From DATFTE01 sp963802575 (GTDB lineage: Bacteria > Acidobacteriota > Terriglobia > Terriglobales > Acidobacteriaceae): 64,000 bases of DNA. Location of the stretch: positions 124,001 through 188,000 of the forward strand of contig CAWDJF010000006.1 of assembly GCA_963802575.1 (NCBI GenBank), written 5' to 3'. The notes below the pieces were generated by a model. The model saw nothing but the letters and a program-made list of their open reading frames with translations, ran no database searches and was not told the DNA's origin. Both the position numbers and the translations under genes were made by a program. Shown in pieces: positions 1-8,851 of the stretch (within the stretch, counting starts at the first letter, position 1; each line of letters begins with the position of its first letter).

Positions 1-2677
1 TGATGGCGCTGACCATCTTGCCCGGACGCGCAATGTTCTGGTTGAACTTGATCTGCAGGCCGTTGTACACCGAACGTCCGCTGGGAAACAGCATCTGGTT
101 GGTGCCAAGATTCGGATTTACTCCGGGGAACGCCGCGTTCGGGCACGGCGCGCCACCACAAAACGAGTTCCCCGAATCCAGCCCGTTCGCCGCGAAGTCT
201 CCGATGCTGGCATTGGGCACCTGCGCCAGATAACAACTGATCGCCGTCTGCGAAATCGCGCCCGCCACAATTCCACCCGCAGGCAAGCAACTGGGAGCGT
301 TCGCCGCCAGCGTCGCCGTAATCGCATTCAGCGCATTTTGCGTGTTCAGGTAACGCGCATCGCCCACGTGGTTCACATCCACACCCAGCAGCGTGTGCGT
401 CTCCACGTTATGCATAAAGTCGATACTGATCACCGTTCCCGGCCGTAACTCATGCTGCGCGCCGATGTTGATCTGCGTCGTCCGCGGAGTCTGATATTGG
501 GGAAACAACGGAGCCGTGCGCGTCCCATTGATCGTCGAAGTCAGCGAGTTCCCGATGTATCCCGGATTGCCAGCTCCCGCATTGTTCGACGTCGCCGCTT
601 GATACTGCTGTTGCAGCAGCGCGATCTGCGACTCCACGGTGCCGACCGGCTGTCCGCAGAACGTCGGCGTGATCGGAGTGCTGGTACCCGGCAGCGTGAA
701 CGTCTGCGCCACACCGTTGATGCAGGCCTGCTGCGTCAGTCCGAATTGCCCATTCGCCACGCGCGCGGCGCGATCGAACGCCAGGTTATTCCACAAATTG
801 TTTTCGTAGAACAACCCAATGCCGCCACGAACCACCGTCTTCCCGTTGCCAGTCGGATCCCACGCAATCCCCGCCTGCGGACCGAAATTCATGTTGGACT
901 GCTTCACCTGATTGCCAAAACCCGGCCCGTACTGATTGAGCGCCGAGACCGCCGCGAGGTCGCTATCGGTTCTTGCGGTGTCGCGCTGGTACCGCAAGGC
1001 ATAATTCAGCGTGATGTTGTGCCGCAGCTTCCACGAGTCGCCCGCGTAGGCAAGCAACCGGTTGTCGGGCCCGAATCCTCCGCCCGGAAATCCAAACGCC
1101 GACTTCTCGGATGCGAATCCCTGCCCGTTCCCCAGAATCACATTCTGCGCAAGGTAGTCGAGTGGGTTCGGATCGGTCCCCGCCAGTGCATTCACGGCCG
1201 GAGCCGCTCCCAGATAACTTGAATATCCGCCTACCTGAACGCGGCTGTAACCCACGCCAAATCGCACCAGATGGCCGCGATAGACCCGACCCACATCCCA
1301 CTTGATCTCGTAATTCGACTGGATGGCCACCTGCGGCGCCAGAGGACTCGGCCCCGAACAGAACTGATTGACGCCCGGAGTGCGGCAGCTCGGATCGTTC
1401 CCAATCGCCAGTTCCAGCTGCGGCGCGGGATTGAAAACGCTGCTCCCCGTCACCGCATCGGCAACGTGGTCGTGAAACTTCATGTATCCGAAGCGCAGGC
1501 TGTGGGTGTAAACGCCGGTGGTGAAGTCCAACCCCAAAGTCTGCGTAGGAGTCGCACTCACGTTGGTGACGGGCTGAAAGCTGGTAGGAAGTGTGGCAAA
1601 CGTGGCGCGATTGCCGTCGTACGAAAAGCGATAGAAGAATCGGTAGTTGTTCGGCTTGATCAGCCAATCCAGCCGCCCGCTGCCCTCGGTCTGGCGCAAG
1701 GGAGCGTTGTAGTTGCCCGCCAGCTGGGTGAACGGCGCGTTTGGCAGGACCGGCATCGTCAAGTTCTGGTGTATTCGCTCGGCAGCAACGAAGATGAAGA
1801 GCTTGTCTTGAATGAGCGGACCGCCAAAGCTTCCCCCAAACTGATTCTTCTGAAAAGGGTTGTCGTTGCCCCCGGGTAACGCCGCCGCAACCTTGTGATC
1901 GCGGAACAGGTAGAACCCCTGCCCGTGATACTCCTTGCTCCCCGAGCGCGTCACCACATTCACGGTGCCTGCTCCCGTTAACTCGGTCGAGGGGTCGAGA
2001 AACGCCTGCTGCATATTGAATTCGCGAATCGCGCTCAGCGGGATGTTCTGCGTGCTTCCGCCCGCCTTTTCGTCGCCCACTCCGATGCCGTCCACCGAAA
2101 CCAGTCCCGACCTTCCCCACCGGCTGCCAAAAGAAACGGCAGTCGTGCCGTTTTTGGTCGCCGACAAAAGGCTGCCATCCTGAATCTGCACACCGGGTTC
2201 GAGCGTCGCCAACTGCGCGAAGTTGCGTCCGTTGACCGGCAAGCCATTGACCTGCGCCGCCGTGATCACACCTTGCACGGTAGGCTGCTCGCCATAAATC
2301 TGGACATCGGTTTGCGGAATGGGCACCTTGTTCTCGGCCCGCACGAACAGCTTCACGTCCAGTCCGCGCGTAATACCGACCTGCACCAGAATCGTCGCTT
2401 GTTCCGTCTGGAAGCCCTTGGCCTCCAGCTTGACGTCGTAGTAGCCGGGAATGAGCGCGCCGGAAGTGTAGAGGCCTGAAGGATTGGTGCTGCGCTCGCG
2501 AACCGCGCCGGTGGCCTTACTGGTGAAGGTGATTTTGACGGCATTCAGCGCGCCACCCCGCGGATCGGTGATCCTGCCCTGAATGCTGCCTGTCGCCAGG
2601 GTGGTCTGCGCCCAGATGGGTTGCCCCAGAAATAATGCGCTCAGGAAAGCGAGTATTAGAAAGAACCGCGTTCTCAT
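1..2677 (-). CDS. TonB-dependent receptor, Oar-like, with carboxypeptidase-regulatory N-terminus (3' end beyond window)
   Basis: An outer-membrane beta-barrel receptor that would take up large substrates with TonB energy. About 892 codons lie in the window without a stop, and the C-terminus runs off the left edge. The start is ATG at 2677 with a signal peptide (MRTRFFLILAFLSALFLG, mature end near WAQ). A carboxypeptidase-regulatory-like fold follows (residues about 28-110, GSIQGRITDPRGGALNAVKI), then a plug-like segment (VNGLPVNGRNFAQLATLEPGVQ) and long Asn/Gly/Tyr-rich barrel strands. VNVVTRSGSKEYHGQGFYLF is typical of acidobacterial Oar-type receptors. No TonB box was identified with confidence. 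The substrate is unknown. Large ORFs on the opposite strand and in the other frames here are shadows. Confidence 0.93.
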   Translation of the reverse strand, partial: MRTRFFLILAFLSALFLGQPIWAQTTLATGSIQGRITDPRGGALNAVKITFTSKATGAVRERSTNPSGLYTSGALIPGYYDVKLEAKGFQTEQATILVQVGITRGLDVKLFVRAENKVPIPQTDVQIYGEQPTVQGVITAAQVNGLPVNGRNFAQLATLEPGVQIQDGSLLSATKNGTTAVSFGSRWGRSGLVSVDGIGVGDEKAGGSTQNIPLSAIREFNMQQAFLDPSTELTGAGTVNVVTRSGSKEYHGQGFYLFRDHKVAAALPGGNDNPFQKNQFGGSFGGPLIQDKLFIFVAAERIHQNLTMPVLPNAPFTQLAGNYNAPLRQTEGSGRLDWLIKPNNYRFFYRFSYDGNRATFATLPTSFQPVTNVSATPTQTLGLDFTTGVYTHSLRFGYMKFHDHVADAVTGSSVFNPAPQLELAIGNDPSCRTPGVNQFCSGPSPLAPQVAIQSNYEIKWDVGRVYRGHLVRFGVGYSRVQVGGYSSYLGAAPAVNALAGTDPNPLDYLAQNVILGNGQGFASEKSAFGFPGGGFGPDNRLLAYAGDSWKLRHNITLNYALRYQRDTARTDSDLAAVSALNQYGPGFGNQVKQSNMNFGPQAGIAWDPTGNGKTVVRGGIGLFYENNLWNNLAFDRAARVANGQFGLTQQACINGVAQTFTLPGTSTPITPTFCGQPVGTVESQIALLQQQYQAATSNNAGAGNPGYIGNSLTSTINGTRTAPLFPQYQTPRTTQINIGAQHELRPGTVISIDFMHNVETHTLLGVDVNHVGDARYLNTQNALNAITATLAANAPSCLPAGGIVAGAISQTAISCYLAQVPNASIGDFAANGLDSGNSFCGGAPCPNAAFPGVNPNLGTNQMLFPSGRSVYNGLQIKFNQNIARPGKMVSAI

Positions 2678-2908
2678 AAGAAATCGAAGAGCAGGATTCA
2701 AAATCATTCCCTTTCCGCGGCGCACTCCATTCCCAGTCTCCCGGCAGGGAGCGCGCATAGTCTCTCAACTGAACAGGGGATTCAGACCAACCGGTTCGAT
2801 CCGCTGCCCGAACTTTTGACTGTCCAAGATTGTTAGAGCCAACATTCTATACGCAGCCGTGACTTACGTGGCAACGGGCGCCGTTCGCGACGCGAGCGCC
2901 GTCAAACC

Positions 2909-3033
2909 AAAACCGCAGAGGACGCAGGGGACGCAGTGAATTTTAAGGTTTTTCCTCAATAACCTCGGCGTCCTCAGCGTCCTCGGCGGTTTTCATTTCC
3001 GGATATCGGCGTCCTCCGCGGTTTTCATTTCCC
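2909..3033. repeat. Dispersed inverted repeat, GCGTCCTCTGCGGTTTTCAT family
   Basis: The left arm reads AAAACCGCAGAGGACGCAGG. Two right arms, each ending GCGGTTTTCATTTCC, follow after a short spacer. Related copies lie at 8771-8846, 11476-11570 and 23022-23101, with a single arm near 12252-12283. This copy sits between two minus-strand genes. The rest of 2678-3056 holds the TonB receptor upstream region and no gene I can support. Confidence 0.8.
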
Positions 3034-3056
3034 GACTTCGCCGAAGCCACAATCCC

Positions 3057-4022
3057 CTAGTGCGACTTCGAAGTGTAATACCCGGTCCGGTGATGCACCT
3101 TATATCCCGCATCCTCGGGCATCGCATCCACCTTCACTTCAATCCGGCGGAAGTCCGATTCCGAAAGTCTTTGCGACGGGTAATAACCCAGCAAGTACTG
3201 CGTCCTCAGCTCGTCGCTGATCTTTTGAAAGGCCGTATCGATCTGCGCGATCGAATCCGCATAGAAATATTTGCCGCCTGTGTCTTCCGATAACTGGATC
3301 AGCGCATGTTCGCCGCCCGTATCGCGCCCCGCGCTTGCCTCAATCGGCACAATAATGACGCTATAGACGATCGCCTCGGCCTCTTGCGCGGCTCGAAGCG
3401 CTTCTTTGTAGTCCACCCGGCTCACCGTGTCTCCTCCATCGGTGATCACCACCATCACTTTTCTTCCCTGTTGCGTCTCTAGCGCACGCGAGCCGAGATA
3501 GAGCGCGTCATACAGCGCCGTGGCCGATCCCTGCCGCACATGGTTGATGCCGGTATCAATCCGCTTCAGATCGCTGGTGAAGGGCGTGACCTCTTCGACA
3601 ATTTCGCTGAACTGATAAAGACAGAGCGCGTCGACCGGACGCAGGATAGCGTGCGCGAACCTCCGCGCCGAGCTCAACTCGAGCGGGAGATCTTTCTTAG
3701 TGCTCAGGCTGGTGTCGATGGCCATCACGATCGACAAGGGGATGGCCGACTCTTTATCGAAGACCGCAATCTTCTGCTCGCGGCCATCTTCGAAAACGTG
3801 GAAATTGTCTTTCTGCAGGCTGGGCACCGGAGCCCCATGCCCGTCGGTGACCGTCGTGAAAACACTGACCAGCTTGACGTTAACTTTAATTGTGCTGTTG
3901 GCGTCTTCAGCGGGAGGCGCCGACGGAGGCTTTGGCACAGGCCTCGGCGCCTGCGCCAGGCACAGAACCGTCCCCGTGAACATCAAGAAGAAAATCAGGG
4001 CTTTCATCGGGAAACAAATCAC
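3057..4022 (-). CDS. Secreted VWFA-domain protein (acidobacterial VWFA-related family)
   Basis: An exported protein with a von Willebrand factor A fold. The MIDAS signature is visible as AIDTSLSTKK (DxSxS), with a downstream VVITDGGDT metal-binding loop and a C-terminal LLGYYPSQ segment typical of the acidobacterial VWFA family (TIGR03436 type). Two starts are possible. GTG at 4022 overlaps the stop of the upstream moaD-moaE gene in a GTGA arrangement. ATG at 4007 begins directly with a signal peptide (MKALIFFLMFTGTVLCLAQA). I favour 4007 for the exported product, although the overlap suggests translational coupling. The role is unknown; in this phylum such proteins are numerous and probably bind proteins through a metal-dependent site. 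Confidence 0.9.
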   Translation of the reverse strand: MICFPMKALIFFLMFTGTVLCLAQAPRPVPKPPSAPPAEDANSTIKVNVKLVSVFTTVTDGHGAPVPSLQKDNFHVFEDGREQKIAVFDKESAIPLSIVMAIDTSLSTKKDLPLELSSARRFAHAILRPVDALCLYQFSEIVEEVTPFTSDLKRIDTGINHVRQGSATALYDALYLGSRALETQQGRKVMVVITDGGDTVSRVDYKEALRAAQEAEAIVYSVIIVPIEASAGRDTGGEHALIQLSEDTGGKYFYADSIAQIDTAFQKISDELRTQYLLGYYPSQRLSESDFRRIEVKVDAMPEDAGYKVHHRTGYYTSKSH

Positions 4023-4735
4023 TTAGATGCAGACTTTTCCGTGGAAATGCCTTCGGCCCGACGAATCTCCGCGGGAAAAGGTTCACCGTCGGCCCAAACC
4101 GTCCCATCCTCGAAATGCTCCTTCTTCCAGATGGGAACTGTCTTCTTAAGCGTATCGATCACCCAGCGGCAGGCATCGAAGGCAGCCGCCCGATGCGCCG
4201 AGGCCACCACGATCAAGACGCTGGTCTCGCCAATCTCCAATCGGCCGAGACGATGGACGATGCGGACATCCCTCACGCCAAACTGCTGCATGGCCTGCTC
4301 GGCCAGAACTTCCATCTGCTTTAAAGCCATTTCTTCATAGGCTTCGTAGTCGAGATAAAGCGTACGCCGTCCGCGAGTATTGTTCCTGACCACGCCGTCG
4401 AACAACACCGCCGCGCCATCTTCCGGTCGCTTGACACTCTGCAGGATCGCTTCGCTGTCGATCTGGTCGCGAACGATGCTGGCGCGCCCGGCACCGCCGC
4501 TCACCGGGGGAAGCAAACCAACTTCGTCGCCCGACTTCAGTCTCGATTCAGGACCGGCATATTCCTGATTCACCGACATGGCGATCGAGGCAGCAAAATC
4601 CCGTACCCGGGGAATGCGCGTCTCATAATGCTGCACCAGGTCGCCCAGAGTAGAACCCTCAGGAAGATCGAGCGAGTCATCGCTCCGTCCCACCCAGTCC
4701 TTCAGCATCCCGAAGAATAAGACGCGCACACGCAT
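4019..4735 (-). CDS. Molybdopterin synthase, MoaD-MoaE fusion
   Basis: Makes molybdopterin by adding two sulfurs to cyclic pyranopterin monophosphate. Residues 1-81 are a MoaD-type ubiquitin fold ending LLPPVSGG; residues about 87-238 are MoaE, with conserved HRAAAFDACRWVIDTLK and VPIWKKE. The start is ATG 4735 (MRVRVLFFGMLKDWVG); upstream in-frame codons give a non-homologous 28-residue leader. In separate MoaD proteins the terminal Gly-Gly is thiocarboxylated, but here it is internal (Gly80-Gly81). By analogy with mycobacterial MoaX, cleavage after the glycines would be needed. No other moa gene is in the window. The next gene, a VWA protein, overlaps the stop codon. Confidence 0.93.
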   Translation of the reverse strand: MRVRVLFFGMLKDWVGRSDDSLDLPEGSTLGDLVQHYETRIPRVRDFAASIAMSVNQEYAGPESRLKSGDEVGLLPPVSGGAGRASIVRDQIDSEAILQSVKRPEDGAAVLFDGVVRNNTRGRRTLYLDYEAYEEMALKQMEVLAEQAMQQFGVRDVRIVHRLGRLEIGETSVLIVVASAHRAAAFDACRWVIDTLKKTVPIWKKEHFEDGTVWADGEPFPAEIRRAEGISTEKSASK

Positions 4736-4781
4736 AGTCGTGACTAGTCTATCGTGCGGCCGCGTGCTCACGAAAGAAATG

Positions 4782-4830
4782 AAAACCGGTGGCAGGCCGC
4801 CGGTCGCGGGTGGCAGCAAGTCTGCGACCT
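4782..4830. repeat. GGTCGCGGGTGGC-type dispersed repeat, single arm
   Basis: GGTGGCAGGCCGCCGGTCGC and the GGTGGCAGC that follows match the words at 22986-23019, 26368-26534 and 42633-42708. This copy lies in the divergent gap between moaD-moaE and the STAS gene. Confidence 0.6.
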
Positions 4831-4888
4831 TAGTCGTCTGATTTCCTCCCCGTTTGCCCTGCCCACCCTCGTGCCCTACAATGTGCCG

Positions 4889-5245
4889 ATGCTTTCCGAA
4901 CCCTTGACCATCGAGCGGTTAGCCGGACCCGGTCAAGGCGTGCTGCGTCTGAAAGGGCCGCTGACCACGCAGACGCTGTCGCCCTTCCAGAACGCGGTGC
5001 GCGGAGAAGACGCGCTCACCATGATTCTCGATTTCACCGAAGTGCCCTACATCGATTCCGCCGGACTCGGCACGCTGGTCAGCACCTTCGTCTCGCGTCA
5101 CAAAGCGGGACGCCGCGTCGCCCTGGTGGGCGTCAACAAACGCGTGGCAAAAGTCTTCGAAGTCACCCGCGTCGATTCGCTCTTCCTGCAATTCAAGACC
5201 CTCGATGAAGCCATCGAAGCCCTGACCAGCGCCGGCCACGCGTAA
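4889..5245 (+). CDS. STAS-domain anti-sigma factor antagonist-like protein
   Basis: A 118-residue single STAS domain. The diagnostic segment VPYIDSAGLGTLVS carries the serine that is phosphorylated in SpoIIAA/RsbV proteins, and it follows the usual DFTE strand. ATG 4889 was chosen because residues before it in the longer frame are low-complexity and derive from repeat DNA. No anti-sigma kinase (RsbW type) or sigma factor lies nearby, so its partner must be elsewhere. It probably takes part in a phosphorylation-controlled partner switch. Confidence 0.88.
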   Translation: MLSEPLTIERLAGPGQGVLRLKGPLTTQTLSPFQNAVRGEDALTMILDFTEVPYIDSAGLGTLVSTFVSRHKAGRRVALVGVNKRVAKVFEVTRVDSLFLQFKTLDEAIEALTSAGHA

Positions 5246-5265
5246 TCGCTTCGTAGCCCTACGTT

Positions 5266-5359
5266 GACGTCATCCTGAGCCCGAAAGGGCGAAGGATCTG
5301 GCGTGGAGTGGTTCGCAGGTTGTGCGCGCCAGATCCCTCGCTTCGCCTCGGGATGACGT
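5266..5359. repeat. GACGTCATCC palindromic repeat, copy 1
   Basis: Begins GACGTCATCCTGAGC and ends GGATGACGTT, with an inner GAAGGATCTGGCG paired to CGCCAGATCCCTCG. Four further copies lie at 17527-17640, 19135-19246, 20347-20449 and 25221-25315. It sits between two plus-strand genes. The rest of 5246-5473 is the FMN-reductase leader. Confidence 0.9.
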
Positions 5360-5473
5360 TGGTTTTTTTTGGGAAGGTTGGAATAGGAAAGAAGACGGGA
5401 CTTCCTATTATCGAAAATTGCATCTACCTGCTTCCTATACGAATCGAATCCCGCAGTTCATTTGGAGGAACCT

Positions 5474-6058
5474 ATGAATCGTCCAGTCACTATTTTTGGC
5501 ATAGCCGGCAGCCTGCGCAAGAACTCCTACAACCGCGCCGCCTTGCGCGCCGCGCAACAACTCGCACCTGAAGGCGTGAAGATAGAAATCTGGGACAAGG
5601 TCGGCGAGCTGCCGCTCTTCAGCCAGGATCTTGAAAAAACTCCCCCGCCCGTCGTCACCGAAATGAAAGCGGCCATTCGCGCCACCGACGCGGTGCTGTT
5701 TGTCACGCCGGAATACAACTACTCGGTGTCAGGCGTGCTGAAGAACGCGATCGATTGGGCCTCGCGTCCTTACGGCGACAGCGCGTGGAATGGAAAGCCG
5801 GTTGCCATCATGGGGGCTTCGGGGGGAGCTTTGGGAACGGCGCGGGCTCAATATCATTTGCGTCAGATGTTCGTCTTCCTCAACATGTACACCGTCAACC
5901 AGCCCGAGGTGATGATCCCGCAGGCTCACCAGCGCTTCGACGAGCAGGGCAACTTGACCGATGAAAATTCCAAGAAACTGATCAGGCAGCTGCTGGAAGA
6001 GTTAGCACGGCTGACGCGTCTACACGTTTCTGCAGCAATCGAGCGCAAGACGGCTTAG
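5474..6058 (+). CDS. NADPH-dependent FMN reductase family protein
   Basis: A cytosolic flavodoxin-like reductase of 194 residues that would reduce flavin or quinone-like substrates with NAD(P)H. The N-terminal FMN phosphate loop is GIAGSLRKNSYN and the second flavin loop is TPEYNYSVSGVLKNAIDW; GASGGALGTARAQ follows. A strong ribosome site (GGAGGA at 5464-5469) fixes the ATG at 5474; the longer TTG frame would overlap it. Length and motifs fit the chromate-reductase/azoreductase branch of the family. The physiological substrate cannot be told from sequence. Confidence 0.92.
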   Translation: MNRPVTIFGIAGSLRKNSYNRAALRAAQQLAPEGVKIEIWDKVGELPLFSQDLEKTPPPVVTEMKAAIRATDAVLFVTPEYNYSVSGVLKNAIDWASRPYGDSAWNGKPVAIMGASGGALGTARAQYHLRQMFVFLNMYTVNQPEVMIPQAHQRFDEQGNLTDENSKKLIRQLLEELARLTRLHVSAAIERKTA

Positions 6059-6181
6059 GGCAATCCTCAGTATTGGAGACAAAAGTACTCAGTAATCATG
6101 GCGGGTTGACAGCGCGACCACGCCAACGCAGAATGTCGCGCGCTCTTCTACCCTATCCGTCAAGCTCTTTCGGAGATTCTC

Positions 6182-7324
6182 GTGAAATATTTTCAGCCTG
6201 GTTTTCTCTTCCTGTTGCTGCTGAGTGCAGCCGCGTCCGCGCAAACCGTGTGCTTTAATTCCACCGGGATCGCCACCACTCTTCCCGAAGCGGCCACCAT
6301 CCTTGATTCGAATCGGGATGGCACACTCGACCTTGCCCTCCTCGCCCACAGCAAGGTTGGTAACGCCTACCTCACCGAATCCTATTTGGGAAAAGGAAAT
6401 GGCACATTCAGTGCCTTGAAAGCCTACACCGGTCCGGGCACGCCCTATGCGGTTGCGGCCGGCGACTTCAATGGGGATGGCAATCCCGACCTCGCCATTG
6501 GATTTATGGCACACACGGGTGTTGCTGGCGTTGTGAGTGTTCTTCTGGGCAACGGTGACGGCACATTCGGGAACGCGCACAATATACTAACGAAACGTGT
6601 AGTAGATCACCTGGTACTCGGCGACTTCAATGGCGATGGCAAGCTCGACGTGGCCGTTGCCACCGGTCAGGATTTCTCCCACGCGTTCGACATCGAACTG
6701 CTGCTCGGCAATGGCGACGGCTCCCTGCAGTCGCCGATTATAGAGACTACATTTTCCTACTACACTCCTGCCATATCCGCGGGCGACCTCAATCATGACG
6801 GCAAACTTGACCTGGTGACGGTCGGCGGAGACACCACGGGTGCCAATCAGATGCTCACTGTGCTACTAGGAAATGGCGATGGTACGTTCCAATCAGGCGT
6901 GACCTACGCCGATGGAACCAACCAGAAGCCGAGCGCGATTGCGTTGGCGGACCTCGATGGCGATGGCAATCTTGACGTAGTCACCCCGGCCACGCCCGGC
7001 CTCGACGTCTTTTACGGAACCGGTACCGGCGCGCTTTCCGGGCCGAACTCGATTTCGATGTTCCTTTCTCCCAGCGCCGTATCTGCGATCGATATCTTTG
7101 GGAATGGGCGGCAGGATCTCGTGGCCGGGGTCTACACCGGCAGTCTGGGTATCGCCGTGAATAACGGCAGTAAGAATTTTTCTGTGCAATATATGAGCGT
7201 TCCCGACGACCCAGGCATTCCCCAAATTGGCGACTTCAACAACGATGGCAAAAATGATGTGCTCTTCCCTTATAACGAGGGCGGCAGCAGCACCGGGGTC
7301 TACGTGCTGCTGAACTGCTCGTAA
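6182..7324 (+). CDS. Secreted FG-GAP/VCBS beta-propeller protein 1
   Basis: A 380-residue exported protein from GTG 6182, with a signal peptide (MKYFQPGFLFLLLLSAAASA). The mature part has seven calcium-loop repeats of DxNxDGxxD type, for example DFNGDGNPDLAIG, DFNGDGKLDVAVA and DLDGDGNLDVVTP, matching a seven-bladed propeller. One degenerate blade reads DIFGNGRQDLVAG. The mature chain appears to contain only two cysteines, one near the N-terminus (QTVCFN) and one at the extreme C-terminus (LLNCS). The next gene is a paralog in tandem, 47 bases away. Such proteins usually bind ligands or surfaces outside the cell; no specific function can be given. Confidence 0.9.
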   Translation: MKYFQPGFLFLLLLSAAASAQTVCFNSTGIATTLPEAATILDSNRDGTLDLALLAHSKVGNAYLTESYLGKGNGTFSALKAYTGPGTPYAVAAGDFNGDGNPDLAIGFMAHTGVAGVVSVLLGNGDGTFGNAHNILTKRVVDHLVLGDFNGDGKLDVAVATGQDFSHAFDIELLLGNGDGSLQSPIIETTFSYYTPAISAGDLNHDGKLDLVTVGGDTTGANQMLTVLLGNGDGTFQSGVTYADGTNQKPSAIALADLDGDGNLDVVTPATPGLDVFYGTGTGALSGPNSISMFLSPSAVSAIDIFGNGRQDLVAGVYTGSLGIAVNNGSKNFSVQYMSVPDDPGIPQIGDFNNDGKNDVLFPYNEGGSSTGVYVLLNCS

Positions 7325-7371
7325 AACCAAGACGATCCGATCCAGCACTCAACTTTTTTCGGAGGTTTTTC

Positions 7372-8505
7372 GTGAAGCGCATCGTTGTTTCTCTCGCCGC
7401 TTTCTTGCTTCTCTGCGCCGTTTGCTTCGCCCAAACCGTTTGCTTCAATGAAGTCGATACCAACACTGGAAACCCCAACCGGGTTGTCATTATCGATTCC
7501 AATCACGACGGCAAGCTTGATCTGGCGATGATCGGGTCGGCCACCCAAAGCTTCGCCCTCAATATCAATTCGCTTCTCGGGAACGGAAGCGGCGGCTTCT
7601 CGAAAGTGAAGGCCTACCATGGCCCGCCAACCCCCGAGGCCCTGGCTGCGGGCGATTTCAACGGAGATGGCAAGGTCGATCTCGCCATCGCTTTCAACAC
7701 GTCGAACACCGCAGGCATCGTGGCCGTTCTCTTGGGAAATGGGGATGGAACTTTTGGCAACGTGCATCAGATCAGCACGGTCGAGCCAGCCGTTGCTATT
7801 GTCGCGGGCGATTTCAATGGAGATGGCAAACTCGACGTTGCGGTCACCACCGGACCTTACGCCAGTACTCCCGCTGACATCGAATTGCTTCTGGGCAATG
7901 GCGACGGCACTCTGCAAGCGCCGACAGTCGTAACGCCGCTTCCCTGGTATACGACTGCCTTGTCGGTTGCGGATCTGAATGCTGACGGCAAACTCGACCT
8001 CGTCTCCGACGGCGGAAACACCAACAACAATAGCCAGATCATCACGGTGTTGCTCGGCAAAGGAAATGGCACCTTCCAGACTCCGGCGACCTACACGGGA
8101 TCGCTCAGCGTGGCGCAGACCATCGCCATCGCCGACCTGAATGGAGACGGCAAGCTCGACGTCGCGGTTCCCGGCGGCGCAGGAATGGACATCTTCTTCG
8201 GAACCGGCACCGGCACCTTCACCGGCCCGACCTCGGTATCAACTCCGACTAGCCCACTCTCGATCGCGGCCCTCGACATTTTCGGCAACGGCTCGCAGGA
8301 TCTGGTGACCAGCGACGGCTCAGGCAGCAATCGCATCAGTATCGCCGTCAACAATGGGAGCGGCGTTTTCACATCGCAGGCGTACACGGTGTTGAGCACC
8401 AATTACTACGTCTACACAGGAGACTTCAACAACGACGGCAAACCTGACATCCTGGTGCTTTATCCGACCGACCACACTGTGGGAGTTTTGCTGAACTGCT
8501 CATAA
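7372..8505 (+). CDS. Secreted FG-GAP/VCBS beta-propeller protein 2 (tandem paralog)
   Basis: A 377-residue paralog of the preceding gene. It starts at GTG 7372 behind a clear ribosome site (GGAGG at 7361-7365). It has a signal peptide (MKRIVVSLAAFLLLCAVCFA), then the same QTVCFN start, seven Asp-rich blades (DFNGDGKVDLAIA, DLNADGKLDLVSD, DLNGDGKLDVAVP and others), the same degenerate DIFGNG blade and the same LLNCS terminus. The pair must be a local duplication. The shared terminal cysteines suggest a disulfide closing the propeller. Likely co-transcribed with its neighbour. Confidence 0.9.
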   Translation: MKRIVVSLAAFLLLCAVCFAQTVCFNEVDTNTGNPNRVVIIDSNHDGKLDLAMIGSATQSFALNINSLLGNGSGGFSKVKAYHGPPTPEALAAGDFNGDGKVDLAIAFNTSNTAGIVAVLLGNGDGTFGNVHQISTVEPAVAIVAGDFNGDGKLDVAVTTGPYASTPADIELLLGNGDGTLQAPTVVTPLPWYTTALSVADLNADGKLDLVSDGGNTNNNSQIITVLLGKGNGTFQTPATYTGSLSVAQTIAIADLNGDGKLDVAVPGGAGMDIFFGTGTGTFTGPTSVSTPTSPLSIAALDIFGNGSQDLVTSDGSGSNRISIAVNNGSGVFTSQAYTVLSTNYYVYTGDFNNDGKPDILVLYPTDHTVGVLLNCS

Positions 8506-8770
8506 AGGAGACAGCTTCGAGCTAAGTTGTTGATTCTTCGTGGAGGCGCTTTTTAGCCTCGAAAACAAGGTTCGACCTTCGCGTAGAATGCCGTTTCTTT
8601 GCGCTCCGGAGCCCGCAGCGCGATGCGCGATACCCGGGACCACCCGAAGGCCATTCTTGCTTTTCGGAGGGCTGTAATCGCTCCTGAATCAAACAATAGC
8701 TCGATGCTATACACAATTGGTCCGACCGCCACACCTCTGCCGAGATGACGGCGCCATTTCGAAACGGGAA

Positions 8771-8846
8771 TGAAAACCGCAAAGGACGCTAGGGGCACAG
8801 AGGAATTATTTTCAAAACCTCTGCGTCCTTCGCGTCCTCTTGGTTG
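8771..8846. repeat. Dispersed inverted repeat, GCGTCCTCTGCGGTTTTCAT family
   Basis: The left arm TGAAAACCGCAAAGGACGCT pairs with CTGCGTCCTTCGCGTCCTCTTGGTT. It fills the convergent junction between the second FG-GAP gene and lon and ends six bases before the lon stop. The rest of 8506-8851 shows no supportable gene; two overlapping minus-strand frames there lack homologous features or a ribosome site. Confidence 0.8.
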
Positions 8847-8851
8847 ATGAA

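Noticed and set aside
452..2479. Several long ORFs, both strands (for example 452-1222 plus, 963-2120 minus, 1271-1879 plus)
   Set aside because: All are shadows of the TonB-receptor gene. The true frame is open to the left edge, has a signal peptide and matches Oar-type receptors.
8522..8798. Two overlapping minus-strand ORFs (8522-8782 and 8553-8798)
   Set aside because: Lie in a convergent intergenic gap and include part of a dispersed repeat; neither shows signal, domain or ribosome site.
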